This document shows positions 15,507 through 23,150 of a stretch of DNA of 24,450 nt, piece after piece. Position 1 is the first letter of the stretch, and every line of letters begins with the position of its first letter. The notes below the pieces were generated by a model that was not told the origin of the DNA, made no database searches, and worked only from the letters and a program-made list of their open reading frames with translations. A program made the translations under genes and the position numbers. Origin of the DNA: Nitrospira sp. (lineage in GTDB: Bacteria; Nitrospirota; Thermodesulfovibrionia; Thermodesulfovibrionales; SM23-35); assembly GCA_016873595.1 (NCBI GenBank), contig VGWZ01000007.1, positions 1 to 24,450 on the forward strand, written 5' to 3'.

Positions 15507-16032
15507 TCGAATGGGCAGTGCCATCGAGGCACTGAAAAAAGAGTTCTCTTCTATCAGAACAGGACGGGCTTCTCTCGCACTCCTCGATGGGATAACAGTA
15601 AACTATTACGATACACACACCTCGCTTCAACAACTTGCAAGCCTAAGCCTCCCTGATAGCCGTCAGATCGCGATACAGCCTTGGGACCCAAAAATCATTC
15701 CCGATATCGAAAAGGCGATTATGAAGTCAGACCTTGGCATTACGCCTGTAAATGACGGGAAGTTAATTAGAATAAATATCCCTCCACTCACAGAGGAGAG
15801 AAGGAAACAACTCGTAAAGATAGTAAAGAAAAAAGCAGAAGAATATAGAGTAACAATAAGGAATATCAGGAGAGATATAAACGATGAACTTAAAAAACAC
15901 GAAAAAGAAAAACACCTCAGTGAAGACGATGTCAAAAAATCACAGGAAGAAATTCAAAAGATCACAGATTCTTATATCGCTAAAGTGGATGAAACTTTAA
16001 GGCACAAAGAAAAAGAAATCATGGAGGTATAA
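15475..16032 (+). CDS. frr: Ribosome recycling factor
   Basis: With EF-G, splits the post-termination ribosome. 185 residues, exactly the family length. N-terminal EALKKEFSSIRTGRASLALLDGITVNYY, LPDSRQIAIQPWDPKIIPDIEKAI, the domain-II loop INIPPLTEERRKQLVKIVKKKAEEYRVTIRN and the C-terminal three-helix bundle residues are all present. The ATG lies 32 nt inside pyrH, with GAGGGGG about 4 nt upstream. The end overlaps the ribosome binding site (GGAGGT) of the next small gene. Confidence 0.97.
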   Translation: MEQELKRKVIDRMGSAIEALKKEFSSIRTGRASLALLDGITVNYYDTHTSLQQLASLSLPDSRQIAIQPWDPKIIPDIEKAIMKSDLGITPVNDGKLIRINIPPLTEERRKQLVKIVKKKAEEYRVTIRNIRRDINDELKKHEKEKHLSEDDVKKSQEEIQKITDSYIAKVDETLRHKEKEIMEV

Positions 16033-16033
16033 G

Positions 16034-16201
16034 GTGATAAACCGTAACTTCATAGTGAAGGTAACAGATGCAAAGCTGATAGATATTAAGAAAGCACTTC
16101 AGGCAGCAGGTATAAATGTGAGAAGCATCATCGAGGTATTCAAAGAAGGAGAAGAAAAATCACAGGGAAGTGAAAAGCAAGAGGAAAGTAATGCCAGCTA
16201 A
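16034..16201 (+). CDS. Small hypothetical protein between frr and the dksA-like gene
   Basis: 55 residues from GTG at 16034 to TAA at 16199-16201. The start is supported by GGAGGT at 16023-16028, inside the last codons of frr, and the gene begins one base after the frr stop. The sequence (INRNFIVKVTDAKLIDIKKALQAAGINVRSIIEVFKEG, then a charged tail) has a beta-alpha-beta-like alternation, as in small ferredoxin-like or ACT-like folds. It overlaps the first 11 nt of the next gene. The tight packing and protein-like composition argue that it is translated; I do not recognise the family. Confidence 0.6.
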   Translation: MINRNFIVKVTDAKLIDIKKALQAAGINVRSIIEVFKEGEEKSQGSEKQEESNAS

Positions 16202-16844
16202 GAAAGCTAAGAAAACTCCAAAGAAAAAGATTAAAAAACTTGCTAAGAATATGAAGAAGATTAAAAAACCTGACAAAAAGACTGTAAAAAAAGTTGCCAA
16301 AAAAACGGTGAAGAGAGTTGCCAAAAAACCATCGTTAAAACCAAAGATCAAAACTAAGACAAGGACAAAGATAAAGACTAAGATTAAAATTAAAGCTAAG
16401 ACAAAGCCAAAACCAGTCCAGAGAAAAAAGATAACCAGAGTTAGAGAAAAAATATCAGAAGATGAGAAAAAGGCTGCTTTGAGAAAGGCTCTCATTCTAA
16501 AAAGAGAAGAGATCCTCAAAGAGACAAAGTTAGAGATATCCAAGTATATAAAGGGAGAGACAAGACAGCTGGTAGATACCGCTCTCGATAATGGCGATTG
16601 GTCAGTTGTTGACCTATCAGAGGATATAAGCTTTAAGCAGTTAGGTATCCATAGAGAAACTCTCGTCAAGATAGACGAAGCCCTCAGAAAACTCGATGAA
16701 GGCACGTATGGTAAATGTGAGGATTGTGGAGGAGATATAAGCGAAAAGAGATTGAAAGTCCTTCCTTATGCGATTTACTGTATAGATTGTAAGGAAAAAA
16801 GAGAGCAACTCGAGAAGATTGAAAGTGAAGAAGGTCCTGCTTAA
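16191..16844 (+). CDS. TraR/DksA-type zinc-finger protein with a lysine-rich N-terminal tail
   Basis: 217 residues from ATG at 16191 (GAGG 6 nt upstream); a GTG at 16170 has no such site. Residues 1-80 are almost entirely Lys, Ala, Val, Ile, Thr and Pro (AKKAKKTPKKK, VKKVAKKTVKRVAKKP, KTKTRTKIKTKIKIKAK), like histone H1 or bacterial H1-like tails. Residues 90-170 form the helical coiled coil of DksA-like proteins, and Cys176, Cys179, Cys197 and Cys200 form the C4 zinc finger (CEDCGGDI...YCIDC). Such proteins bind RNA polymerase in the secondary channel and modulate transcription, often with ppGpp. The DxxDxA tip of true DksA is not evident (DLSEDIS instead). The tail suggests extra nucleic-acid binding. 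It ends the rpsB operon, tying it to growth control. Confidence 0.85.
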   Translation: MPAKKAKKTPKKKIKKLAKNMKKIKKPDKKTVKKVAKKTVKRVAKKPSLKPKIKTKTRTKIKTKIKIKAKTKPKPVQRKKITRVREKISEDEKKAALRKALILKREEILKETKLEISKYIKGETRQLVDTALDNGDWSVVDLSEDISFKQLGIHRETLVKIDEALRKLDEGTYGKCEDCGGDISEKRLKVLPYAIYCIDCKEKREQLEKIESEEGPA

Positions 16845-16853
16845 CGTTTGTGT

Positions 16854-17873
16854 TTAGGAAACCCGGTAAATTTTTTGAAGTATTTCTTTCGCTCCCCTTG
16901 CGAGTAAGTCTTCAGCAAGTTTGATGCCGAGAATTTCAGGATCTTCGGGTTTTCCTTCCAAATGTCCCTTTATAATCTTCTCACCACTGACACTTCCTAC
17001 AAGACCATCAATGATAAGTAATAAGTTAAGTTCGGAGTTCGGAGTTCGGAGTTCGGAATAAGAAGTCTGTATCCTGTGCTCTTCGCTCTTTGCCCTTTGC
17101 TCTATCCTCGCATAGGCTGCGATTGGCACCTGACAACCACCCCCAAGCTTTTTGAGAAATGCCCTCTCTGCCCTCACACATGCTGAAGTCTCTTTGTGGT
17201 CTAATGGGCTGACTATGGTATTCATGAATTCATCATTAATCCTGCATTCTATCCCTATAGCTCCCTGACCAATTGCAGGAAGACTTATCTCAGGAGACAA
17301 TATCTCTGTTATCCTGCTCTGAAGTCCAAGCCTTTTGACACCTGCAACAGCAAGGATTATGGCATTAAACTGCCCTTCATCAAGTTTTCTTACTCTTGTA
17401 TCAAGATTTCCTCTCAGCTGTGTAATATTCAGATCAGGTCGTATATACAAAAGCTGACAGGAACGCCTGAGACTGCTTGTCCCGATATGAGCACCCTCGG
17501 GAAGATCCTTAAATTTTTGATTTTTGATTTTTGATTTTTGACTTATTATTATCGCATCACGTGGGTCTTCCCTTTTGCAAATTGCCGCTATATGAAGACC
17601 GTTCGGCAATTCAGTCGGAACATCCTTCATGCTGTGGACAGCGAGATTTATATCATTCCTCAGGAGTGCCTCCTCAATCTCTTTGACAAAGAGACCTTTG
17701 CCACCCACCTTTGCAAGGGGCACATCTAAAATCACATCACCTGTTGTTTTAATCTTTTTTAATACAACTTCGACTCCCGGGTTTGTCCTTTCAAGTTCAG
17801 ACTTAACCCACTCTGTCTGCCATAAAGCAAGCTTGCTTCCACGTGTACCAATAATAACCTTATTTTCTTTCAT
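16854..17873 (-). CDS. hemC: Porphobilinogen deaminase (hydroxymethylbilane synthase) with repeat-encoded insertions
   Basis: Polymerises four porphobilinogens into hydroxymethylbilane. Signature parts: IGTRGSKLALWQT, TTGD, HSMKDVPTE with catalytic Asp84, REDPRDA, GTSSLRRSCQL, LRGNLDTRVRKLDEG, LPAIGQGAIGIEC, and Cys247 in GGGCQVP, which carries the dipyrromethane cofactor. At 339 residues it exceeds the usual ~310. The excess lies in two places coded by 7-nt tandem repeats: residues 111-120 (SKIKNQK region) and 257-281 (QRAKSEE...SELRTPNSE), the latter in a surface loop of domain 3. All inserts keep the frame. hemC lies 18 nt after hemA with only a weak AGGT ribosome binding site; it is the last gene of a long operon and converges on the dksA-like gene 9 nt away. 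Confidence 0.95.
   Translation of the reverse strand: MKENKVIIGTRGSKLALWQTEWVKSELERTNPGVEVVLKKIKTTGDVILDVPLAKVGGKGLFVKEIEEALLRNDINLAVHSMKDVPTELPNGLHIAAICKREDPRDAIIISQKSKIKNQKFKDLPEGAHIGTSSLRRSCQLLYIRPDLNITQLRGNLDTRVRKLDEGQFNAIILAVAGVKRLGLQSRITEILSPEISLPAIGQGAIGIECRINDEFMNTIVSPLDHKETSACVRAERAFLKKLGGGCQVPIAAYARIEQRAKSEEHRIQTSYSELRTPNSELNLLLIIDGLVGSVSGEKIIKGHLEGKPEDPEILGIKLAEDLLARGAKEILQKIYRVS
17031..17058. repeat. Exact 7-nt tandem repeat (TTCGGAG x about 4) inside hemC
   Basis: Plus strand TTCGGAG in three perfect units and a fourth ending in A. It encodes hemC residues 272-281 (YSELRTPNSE). Three units equal 21 nt, so gain of three extra copies preserves the reading frame; gain or loss of one would frameshift hemC. 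Confidence 0.9.
17078..17105. repeat. Degenerate 7-nt tandem repeat (GCTCTTT-like x 4) inside hemC
   Basis: Plus-strand units GCTCTTC, GCTCTTT, GCCCTTT and GCTCTAT. They encode hemC residues 257-266 (RIEQRAKSEE), next to the TTCGGAG tract. Confidence 0.75.
17514..17541. repeat. Exact 7-nt tandem repeat (TTTTTGA x 4) inside hemC
   Basis: Four perfect TTTTTGA units on the plus strand, encoding hemC residues 111-120 (SQKSKIKNQK) in the loop between the DPRDA and GTSSLRR motifs. Confidence 0.9.
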
Positions 17874-17891
17874 CTTAACCTATCGTCTCTA

Positions 17892-19163
17892 TTACTTTTT
17901 TTCTTCTCCGTTTATGCCATAGAGCCGCTTTATCGTTGCGATCAGTATATCTCTATCTTCAGAATCTTCTTTCAATGCTGCGGTGGGTGGATGAATAAGC
18001 TTATTGATAATAGCGGTTGTCATATACTCGATAGCCTCTTTCTCCTTTTCTCCAAGCTCAGGGATTTTATGTAAAAGCCTGGTGATTTCTTCTCTTTTAA
18101 TTTCCTCTGCTTTATCCCTTAAGGCAATAATGGTTGGCACAGAATCGAGGGAAGACTGCCATTTAAGAAAAGGTTCGATCTCTTCTTCAATTATCTTTTC
18201 TGCCTTCTCTGCCTCTTTCTTCCTTTCAAACATGTTCGTATCAACAATACCTTGAAGGTCATCAATATCATAGAGATACACGTTATCCAGAGCGTTAATC
18301 TCAGGATCTATGTTCCTCGGCACAGAGATATCAATAATGAAAACCGATCTTTGCTTTCGCTCTTTCATCACCTTCTGCATTTGATCCTTCATGAGCACAT
18401 AGCGTGAGGCGCCTGTTGAACAGATCACGATATCAGTACGTACCATTTCCTGAAGAAACCCATCAAACTTTACAGGTCTCCCATTAAAATCCCTTGCAAG
18501 CTCACAAGCCCGTTCGTATGTCCTGTTTGCGACAATAACTTCTTTCACGCCATTGCTTATCAAATGCCTTGCTGCAAGTTCAGCCATCTCTCCTGCACCT
18601 AAAAGCATGCTTACTTTCCCTGAGAGATTAGTAAAGATTTTTTTTGCAAGTTCAACCGCAGCAAAACTTATAGAGACAGCGTTTTCAGCTATCCTCGTCT
18701 CAGTCCTCACCTTCTTTGCCGTAGAGATCGTCTTTTTCATCAGTCTGTTCAGAAGGATGCCTGTTGTCTTTTTCTCGAGAGCCATTTCAAAGGCATCTTT
18801 TACCTGTCCGAGGATTTGAGGTTCACCGATAACCATGGAGTCGAGGCTTGATGCAACCCTGAAGATATGTCTCACTGCATTGATATCATCATAGATATAG
18901 AGGGATTTATCAAGCAACTCCCTGTTCACATTGTGGAATTCTGAGAGAAAGGTCTTGATGGATTCAGATGCTTGTACTGGATCTTTCACATTTACATACA
19001 GTTCTACCCTGTTACAGGTAGAAAGTATCATGGCCTCCTCTATTTCAGGGAGTCCTCTTAAACTCAAGAGGCCCTCATCGAGTTTAGAGCCATCGAAGGC
19101 TACTTTCTCTCTGACTTCTATTTCAGCAGTTTTATGATTGAGTCCTACTACAATGACCTTCAT
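17892..19163 (-). CDS. hemA: Glutamyl-tRNA reductase
   Basis: Reduces glutamyl-tRNA(Glu) to glutamate-1-semialdehyde with NADPH, the first committed step of C5-pathway tetrapyrrole synthesis. 423 residues, normal length. VGLNHKTAEIEVREKVAF and LSTCNRVELYV with nucleophile Cys50 form the catalytic domain. GEPQILGQVKDAFEMA follows, then the NADPH-binding MLLGAGEMAELAARHL and VICSTGASRYV. The C-terminal dimerisation helices include LIHPPTAALKE. Its ATG overlaps the ccsB stop by four bases and hemC follows 18 nt later. hemL and hemB are not present in the window. Confidence 0.97.
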   Translation of the reverse strand: MKVIVVGLNHKTAEIEVREKVAFDGSKLDEGLLSLRGLPEIEEAMILSTCNRVELYVNVKDPVQASESIKTFLSEFHNVNRELLDKSLYIYDDINAVRHIFRVASSLDSMVIGEPQILGQVKDAFEMALEKKTTGILLNRLMKKTISTAKKVRTETRIAENAVSISFAAVELAKKIFTNLSGKVSMLLGAGEMAELAARHLISNGVKEVIVANRTYERACELARDFNGRPVKFDGFLQEMVRTDIVICSTGASRYVLMKDQMQKVMKERKQRSVFIIDISVPRNIDPEINALDNVYLYDIDDLQGIVDTNMFERKKEAEKAEKIIEEEIEPFLKWQSSLDSVPTIIALRDKAEEIKREEITRLLHKIPELGEKEKEAIEYMTTAIINKLIHPPTAALKEDSEDRDILIATIKRLYGINGEEKK

Positions 19164-19987
19164 AGGAAAACATGGAGACCTTTTCGGAGTAATTTAATAC
19201 CGAAAAAGGCGATCAGAATTGTGAGAAAACCGATTATGGATAATAGTGCAGCCCTTTTCCCTCTCCACCCGGCCACAAGTCTGGCATGAAGCACAATCGC
19301 ATAGATAAACCATGTGATAAGTGACCAGACCTCTCTCGTGTCCCAATTCCAGTAACTTCCCCATGCGCTCTCTGCCCATAACGCACCTGTTATTATTGCA
19401 AGTGTAAGTAAAGGAAACCCCAGGGTTATCAATCGGTAATTTAATTCATCAAGAGTTTGAAGACTTGGCAATCTCCCAAAGAGCCCTCCAGGCCGCTTGG
19501 ATTTTACATGGTGTTCCTGCACAAGGTACATGATCCCTATCCCGCACGCAAGGGCAAAGGCAGCATTACCGAGAAAGGCAATAACGGTATGTATTTCAAG
19601 CCAATAACTCTGCAATACGGGACTTAAGGGTTTTATCTCTCTTGGCAGCATGGAAGATGAAAGCATCAGAACAAATACAATAGGCATTATGAAAGAAGAG
19701 AGGAGTTTAATTTTGTATCTGAATGCTAACATGAAAAAAATGAGAACTATGCACCAGGAGAAAAAAGATGTTGCCTCGTGGAAATTTGTTATAGGAATAT
19801 GGCCCGCTGTCACATAACGATAAATAATGTTCACCGTGTGAAAGGCAAACCCAGTCCCGGCCAATGAAAGGATGATTTTTGAAGTGACTTTTGTATCCTT
19901 GAAAAGCTCTATAATGCTGACAATCGTTGCCGCAAAATAAAATATCAGGGCAAGTTCAAATAGAAGGTCAAAAAGGATCATTCCCAT
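19160..19987 (-). CDS. ccsB: Cytochrome c biogenesis protein CcsA/CcsB-like (HemX/CcsA family)
   Basis: 275 residues from ATG at 19987. That ATG overlaps the stop of the 56-aa HTH gene in TGATG; an upstream TTG (20008) would lie inside that gene, so it is not used. The chain has about eight hydrophobic helices (LLFELALIFYFAATIVSIIELF, IILSLAGTGFAFHTVNIIY and others). Near the C-terminus it carries the WWD-type haem-handling segment SAWGSYWNWDTREVWSLITW, with conserved histidines in EIHTVIAFLG and VLHARLVAG. These define the CcsA part of system II cytochrome c assembly, which delivers haem to apocytochromes outside the membrane. Location directly upstream of hemA is a widespread arrangement linking haem supply to cytochrome assembly. 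The CcsB/ResB partner is not in the window. Confidence 0.9.
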   Translation of the reverse strand: MGMILFDLLFELALIFYFAATIVSIIELFKDTKVTSKIILSLAGTGFAFHTVNIIYRYVTAGHIPITNFHEATSFFSWCIVLIFFMLAFRYKIKLLSSFIMPIVFVLMLSSSMLPREIKPLSPVLQSYWLEIHTVIAFLGNAAFALACGIGIMYLVQEHHVKSKRPGGLFGRLPSLQTLDELNYRLITLGFPLLTLAIITGALWAESAWGSYWNWDTREVWSLITWFIYAIVLHARLVAGWRGKRAALLSIIGFLTILIAFFGIKLLRKGLHVFL

Positions 19988-20157
19988 CAGAAACAGCCAA
20001 GCTGGCAATTGGTTATTTTCACTTTAAGCTTGTCAGCAGCCTCACCAACAGTTTTATAAGAAACACCAAGCTCCTCTGCAATCCTCCTCGCAGTAAGACA
20101 AGGGAGTTTACCCTTAACCGCTCTCTTCTTCACCTCTTCTACCACTCTATCTTTCAT
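19987..20157 (-). CDS. 56-residue helix-turn-helix protein with CQLGCF C-terminus
   Basis: ATG at 20157 to TGA at 19989-19987. The product MKDRVVEEVKKRAVKGKLPC... contains LTARRIAEELGVSYKTVGEAADKL at about 21-44, a clear helix-turn-helix of the LexA/MarR-like winged type, and ends VKITNCQLGCF with Cys51 and Cys55. The 3' end overlaps the ccsB ATG (TGATG) and the 5' end overlaps the stop of an upstream remnant frame (ATGA), a placement typical of coupled genes. The three cysteines (20, 51, 55) could bind a metal or sense redox state, which would suit a haem/cytochrome operon, but that is inference. I believe similar small proteins occur in other Nitrospirota-like genomes; no family name can be given. 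Confidence 0.7.
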   Translation of the reverse strand: MKDRVVEEVKKRAVKGKLPCLTARRIAEELGVSYKTVGEAADKLKVKITNCQLGCF

Positions 20158-20325
20158 TTCAGTATAAAGTTATCAGGTACCTCAGGTAGTTTTATAAGTA
20201 ATATGAATTTTAAAACATCAGGCTTTAAAAACTCAATTGGACTGTTTGCTATTTTGATGAAGCCTCTGAGATAAGACAATCTGTTAATTGCTTTTGAGAT
20301 GATTTTTTTTAAAATGACCTTTTGT
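20154..20325 (-). pseudogene. Decayed partial duplicate of the mobB-like gene
   Basis: The minus-strand frame open from 20345 to TGA at 20156-20154 has no ATG. Its middle part, LRGFIKIANSPIEFLKPDVLKFI, aligns with LKGILVEGNSAIEFLKPDVVIFI of the adjacent mobB-like protein, and 24 nt are identical (20216-20239 and 20511-20534). The Walker A region and the C-terminal third are missing. It is either a degenerated tandem copy or the result of a local template-switch duplication. Its stop overlaps the ATG of the HTH gene, so ribosomes finishing this frame could reinitiate there. Confidence 0.65.
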
Positions 20326-20844
20326 TTAAAGAGGAAGAAGTCCTTTTATAAAGTTCAAAAATCCTTCCATGTCATCACTACGAAATTTTTTAGCAGCTTC
20401 AGGTGTTCTTGGTGGAGGGTCTTTTTCAAAGATAACAACATCTGCCATGCTCAGTATTTTTTCTGCACTTTTCTTGAATCTTCCCTCAGTTCCGGATATG
20501 AATATCACCACATCAGGCTTTAAAAACTCAATTGCACTATTACCCTCAACGAGGATACCTTTAAGATCAGCGAGCCTTCCTGCTGCTATCGGAAGAATCT
20601 CTTCGAGTTCAGGGGCAGGAGACTGAACCCAGAGTACCCTTTCAGCACCAGCATCCAGTAACCTTTTTGTGTCCTTCCCCTCTTCTGAAAGAATTTCTCT
20701 ATCATCTGTTATGGAGCAGTAGAGAGAGGTTTTTGTATATTTTATCGCACCCCAACCTTTAAGCCTTTTAAGAATCAATGAAGCAATAGAGGTTTTCCCA
20801 GCGCCACTATGCGCACCGCCAATCCCTATGATAAAAGGTCTCAT
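20326..20844 (-). CDS. MobB-like P-loop NTPase
   Basis: 172 residues. IIGIGGAHSGAGKTS at 5-19 contains the Walker A motif (AxxxxGKT), followed by a MobB/CobB-like layout: switch region LILKRLKGWGAIKYTKTS, ILPIAAGRLADLKGILVEGN, PDVVIFISGTE and ADVVIFEKDPPP. MobB-type proteins bind GTP and assist molybdopterin guanine dinucleotide formation; sequence here is too divergent to assign that substrate and no mob genes are near. The start ATG overlaps the topA stop (ATGA), so it is translationally coupled to topA. A decayed partial copy lies directly downstream. Confidence 0.75.
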   Translation of the reverse strand: MRPFIIGIGGAHSGAGKTSIASLILKRLKGWGAIKYTKTSLYCSITDDREILSEEGKDTKRLLDAGAERVLWVQSPAPELEEILPIAAGRLADLKGILVEGNSAIEFLKPDVVIFISGTEGRFKKSAEKILSMADVVIFEKDPPPRTPEAAKKFRSDDMEGFLNFIKGLLPL

Positions 20845-23150
20845 ACAGCTTCTTCTGAGGGTGCTTTTTCAGTTTCTTTATATCCACACTCTTTTTTATG
20901 ACAAAATAGTATTGTTCCTCCTTTATTGTTTTTCTCAAGAAGGAAATCTGTACCACATTTGGGACACTTTTGAGGCACAGGTTTATACCATGTTGCAAAT
21001 CTGCATCTGGGATAGTTACTGCAGCTCCAGAACGGTTTTCCTTTTCTTGAACGTCTCTCTACAATATCTCCTCCGTCCTTAGGACATTTTATTCCTGTGG
21101 AAAGAGGTTTTGTATTTTTGCATTCAGGATACTTTGAACAGGCAAGAAATTTACCATATCTCCCTGATTTGAGCACCATTAGAGCACCGCATTTCACACA
21201 CTTTTCTTCTGTGAGCTGAGTAATTTTTTCTATGTCATGTGTTTTGTGTTCTGCAGATTCTGTCTTAATAGGTCTCGTGGTTTTACATTTGGGGAACCCT
21301 GTGCATGCCATAAACCTCCCGTGTCTTCCCCACCTGGTGACCATTGGAAGTCCACACTTCTCACATATTGCCTCGGTTGGTATATCCTTTGGCTTTACCT
21401 TGCCTGTGGTTTTTATCGCCTCAGTGAGGTCATGGCTAAAGGGGTTATAAAATTCTCTTACAACCTTTACCCATTTCATCTTTCCATCTTCTATGCGGTC
21501 AAGTTCATCCTCCATCTTTGCAGTAAAACCTATATCGATGAGTTCAGGAAATCTTTCAACGAGGTAATCATTTACCACGATACCGAGTTCAGTCGGAAAA
21601 AACTTCCCTTCTGTCTTATGAACATATTTCCTTTTCTGAATTGTTGAAAGGATTGCTGCATAGGTGCTCGGTCTGCCAATACCCCTTTCCTCGAGCGCTT
21701 TGATAAGTGATGCCTCTGAATAACGTGGTGGTGGCATTGTAAAATGTTGCCTCGGGAGTAAATTGAGAAGTTTTAATGTCTCCCCTTCTTTTAACGCTGG
21801 GAGGAGCTCTCCATCTTCCTCTTCTCCATTATCTCTCCCTTCAATATAAAGAGCCATAAAACCATTAAAACGTATGACAGTACCGGTTGCCCTGAGTTCA
21901 TATAAACTGACAGGCTGTCCGGCGTGCACGCTCTCAATAGTAAATGTCGTCTGCTCAAGTTGTGCTGGCGACATCTGGCTTGCTATGAAACGATTCCATA
22001 TCAGTGTGTAAAGTGCATGTTGGTCTTTTGAGAAAAATTGTTTAATCTCTTCTGGTCTTTTATCAGGATATGTTGGCCTTATTGCTTCATGCGCATCCTG
22101 TACGGATGCCTTGCTTTTATAAATAGGTGGTTTTTCAGGTATGTAATCTTTCCCATAGACTTTTTCAATGAATTTCCTTGCCCACTCTTGAGCCTCTGAT
22201 GCTACCCTGTGCGAATCTGTTCTCATATAGGTAATGAGTCCTACTGCACCTTCCTCTCCAAGTTCTATTCCTTCATAGAGCTGTTGTGCTACTGACATGG
22301 TCTTTTTCGCCGGGAATCTCAGTTTCCTTGCTGCTTCCTGCTGAAGAGTGCTTGTAATAAATGGCGGGTAGGGCATTCTCTTCTTCTGTTTACGTTCTAT
22401 CTTGCTCAGTACAAATTCTTTATCATTTAAATCAGCAACAATTGCATTTGCAGCCTCTCCATCAGGGATAAGGGATTTACTATCTGTTTTCGGCTGTTGA
22501 CTTGTTTTGTAGAGTCTTGCCCAGAACACAGGAGGTTGAGAACCTTCAAATTCTGCACGTATACTCCAGTATTCTTCAGGTTTGAATGCCTCTATCTCAC
22601 GCTCTCTTTCTACAACAAGTCTTACAGAAACAGACTGAACTCTCCCTGCACTCAGACCTCTCCTGACCTTCCTCCAGAGAAGAGGGCTGAGCCCGTACCC
22701 AACAAGCCTGTCAAGTATCCTTCTGGCCTGTTGGGCATCAACTTTGTTCATATCTATTTTTTCCGGTTTTTTAACTGCTTCTCTTACAGCCCGCTCTGTT
22801 ATCTCATTAAAAACTATCCTGTAGATCTTCTCATTTAAGGGTTGAGATTTTTTCTCCGATATTTCATGAGCAATATGCCATGCGATTGCCTCACCCTCTC
22901 GATCGGGATCGGGAGCAAGAAATACCTTGTCGGCCTCTTTTGATGCCTTCTTCAGTTCTTTAATCACTTTCTCCTTGCCGGGGATTACCACATAATTGGG
23001 TTTAAAATTATTCTCAATTTCGACCCCGAGATCTTTCTCGGGAAGGTCTTTTATATGACCAATCGATGCCTTCACGGTAAATTCTTTTCCGAGTATCTTA
23101 TGTATGGTCTTTGTCTTTGCAGGCGATTCAACGATTACAAGATTGTTCAT
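20841..23150 (-). CDS. topA: DNA topoisomerase I (type IA)
   Basis: Relaxes negative supercoils through a 5'-phosphotyrosine intermediate. 769 residues. The Toprim domain comprises LVIVESPAKTKTIHKILG (Glu8) and DPDREGEA (81-88). RRILDRLVGYGLSPLLWRKV and LSAGRVQSVSVRLVVERE follow. The catalytic tyrosine is Tyr308 in GLITYMRTDS, and RYSEASLIKALEERGIGRPSTYA completes the core. The C-terminus bears four C4-type zinc fingers: CEKCGLPM...CTGFPKC, CVKCGALM...CSKYPEC, CPKDGGDI...CSNYPRC (first pair CxxxG instead of CxxC) and CPKCGTDF...CHKKEC. ATGA overlap with dprA upstream and with the mobB-like gene downstream; dprA-topA is a common pairing. Confidence 0.98.
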   Translation of the reverse strand: MNNLVIVESPAKTKTIHKILGKEFTVKASIGHIKDLPEKDLGVEIENNFKPNYVVIPGKEKVIKELKKASKEADKVFLAPDPDREGEAIAWHIAHEISEKKSQPLNEKIYRIVFNEITERAVREAVKKPEKIDMNKVDAQQARRILDRLVGYGLSPLLWRKVRRGLSAGRVQSVSVRLVVEREREIEAFKPEEYWSIRAEFEGSQPPVFWARLYKTSQQPKTDSKSLIPDGEAANAIVADLNDKEFVLSKIERKQKKRMPYPPFITSTLQQEAARKLRFPAKKTMSVAQQLYEGIELGEEGAVGLITYMRTDSHRVASEAQEWARKFIEKVYGKDYIPEKPPIYKSKASVQDAHEAIRPTYPDKRPEEIKQFFSKDQHALYTLIWNRFIASQMSPAQLEQTTFTIESVHAGQPVSLYELRATGTVIRFNGFMALYIEGRDNGEEEDGELLPALKEGETLKLLNLLPRQHFTMPPPRYSEASLIKALEERGIGRPSTYAAILSTIQKRKYVHKTEGKFFPTELGIVVNDYLVERFPELIDIGFTAKMEDELDRIEDGKMKWVKVVREFYNPFSHDLTEAIKTTGKVKPKDIPTEAICEKCGLPMVTRWGRHGRFMACTGFPKCKTTRPIKTESAEHKTHDIEKITQLTEEKCVKCGALMVLKSGRYGKFLACSKYPECKNTKPLSTGIKCPKDGGDIVERRSRKGKPFWSCSNYPRCRFATWYKPVPQKCPKCGTDFLLEKNNKGGTILFCHKKECGYKETEKAPSEEAV

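Noticed and set aside
16160..16705. Long minus-strand frame opposite the lysine-rich gene, very Phe/Leu-rich and membrane-like
   Set aside because: It is the complement of AAA/AAG-rich lysine codons; such mirror frames arise automatically and have no start signals.
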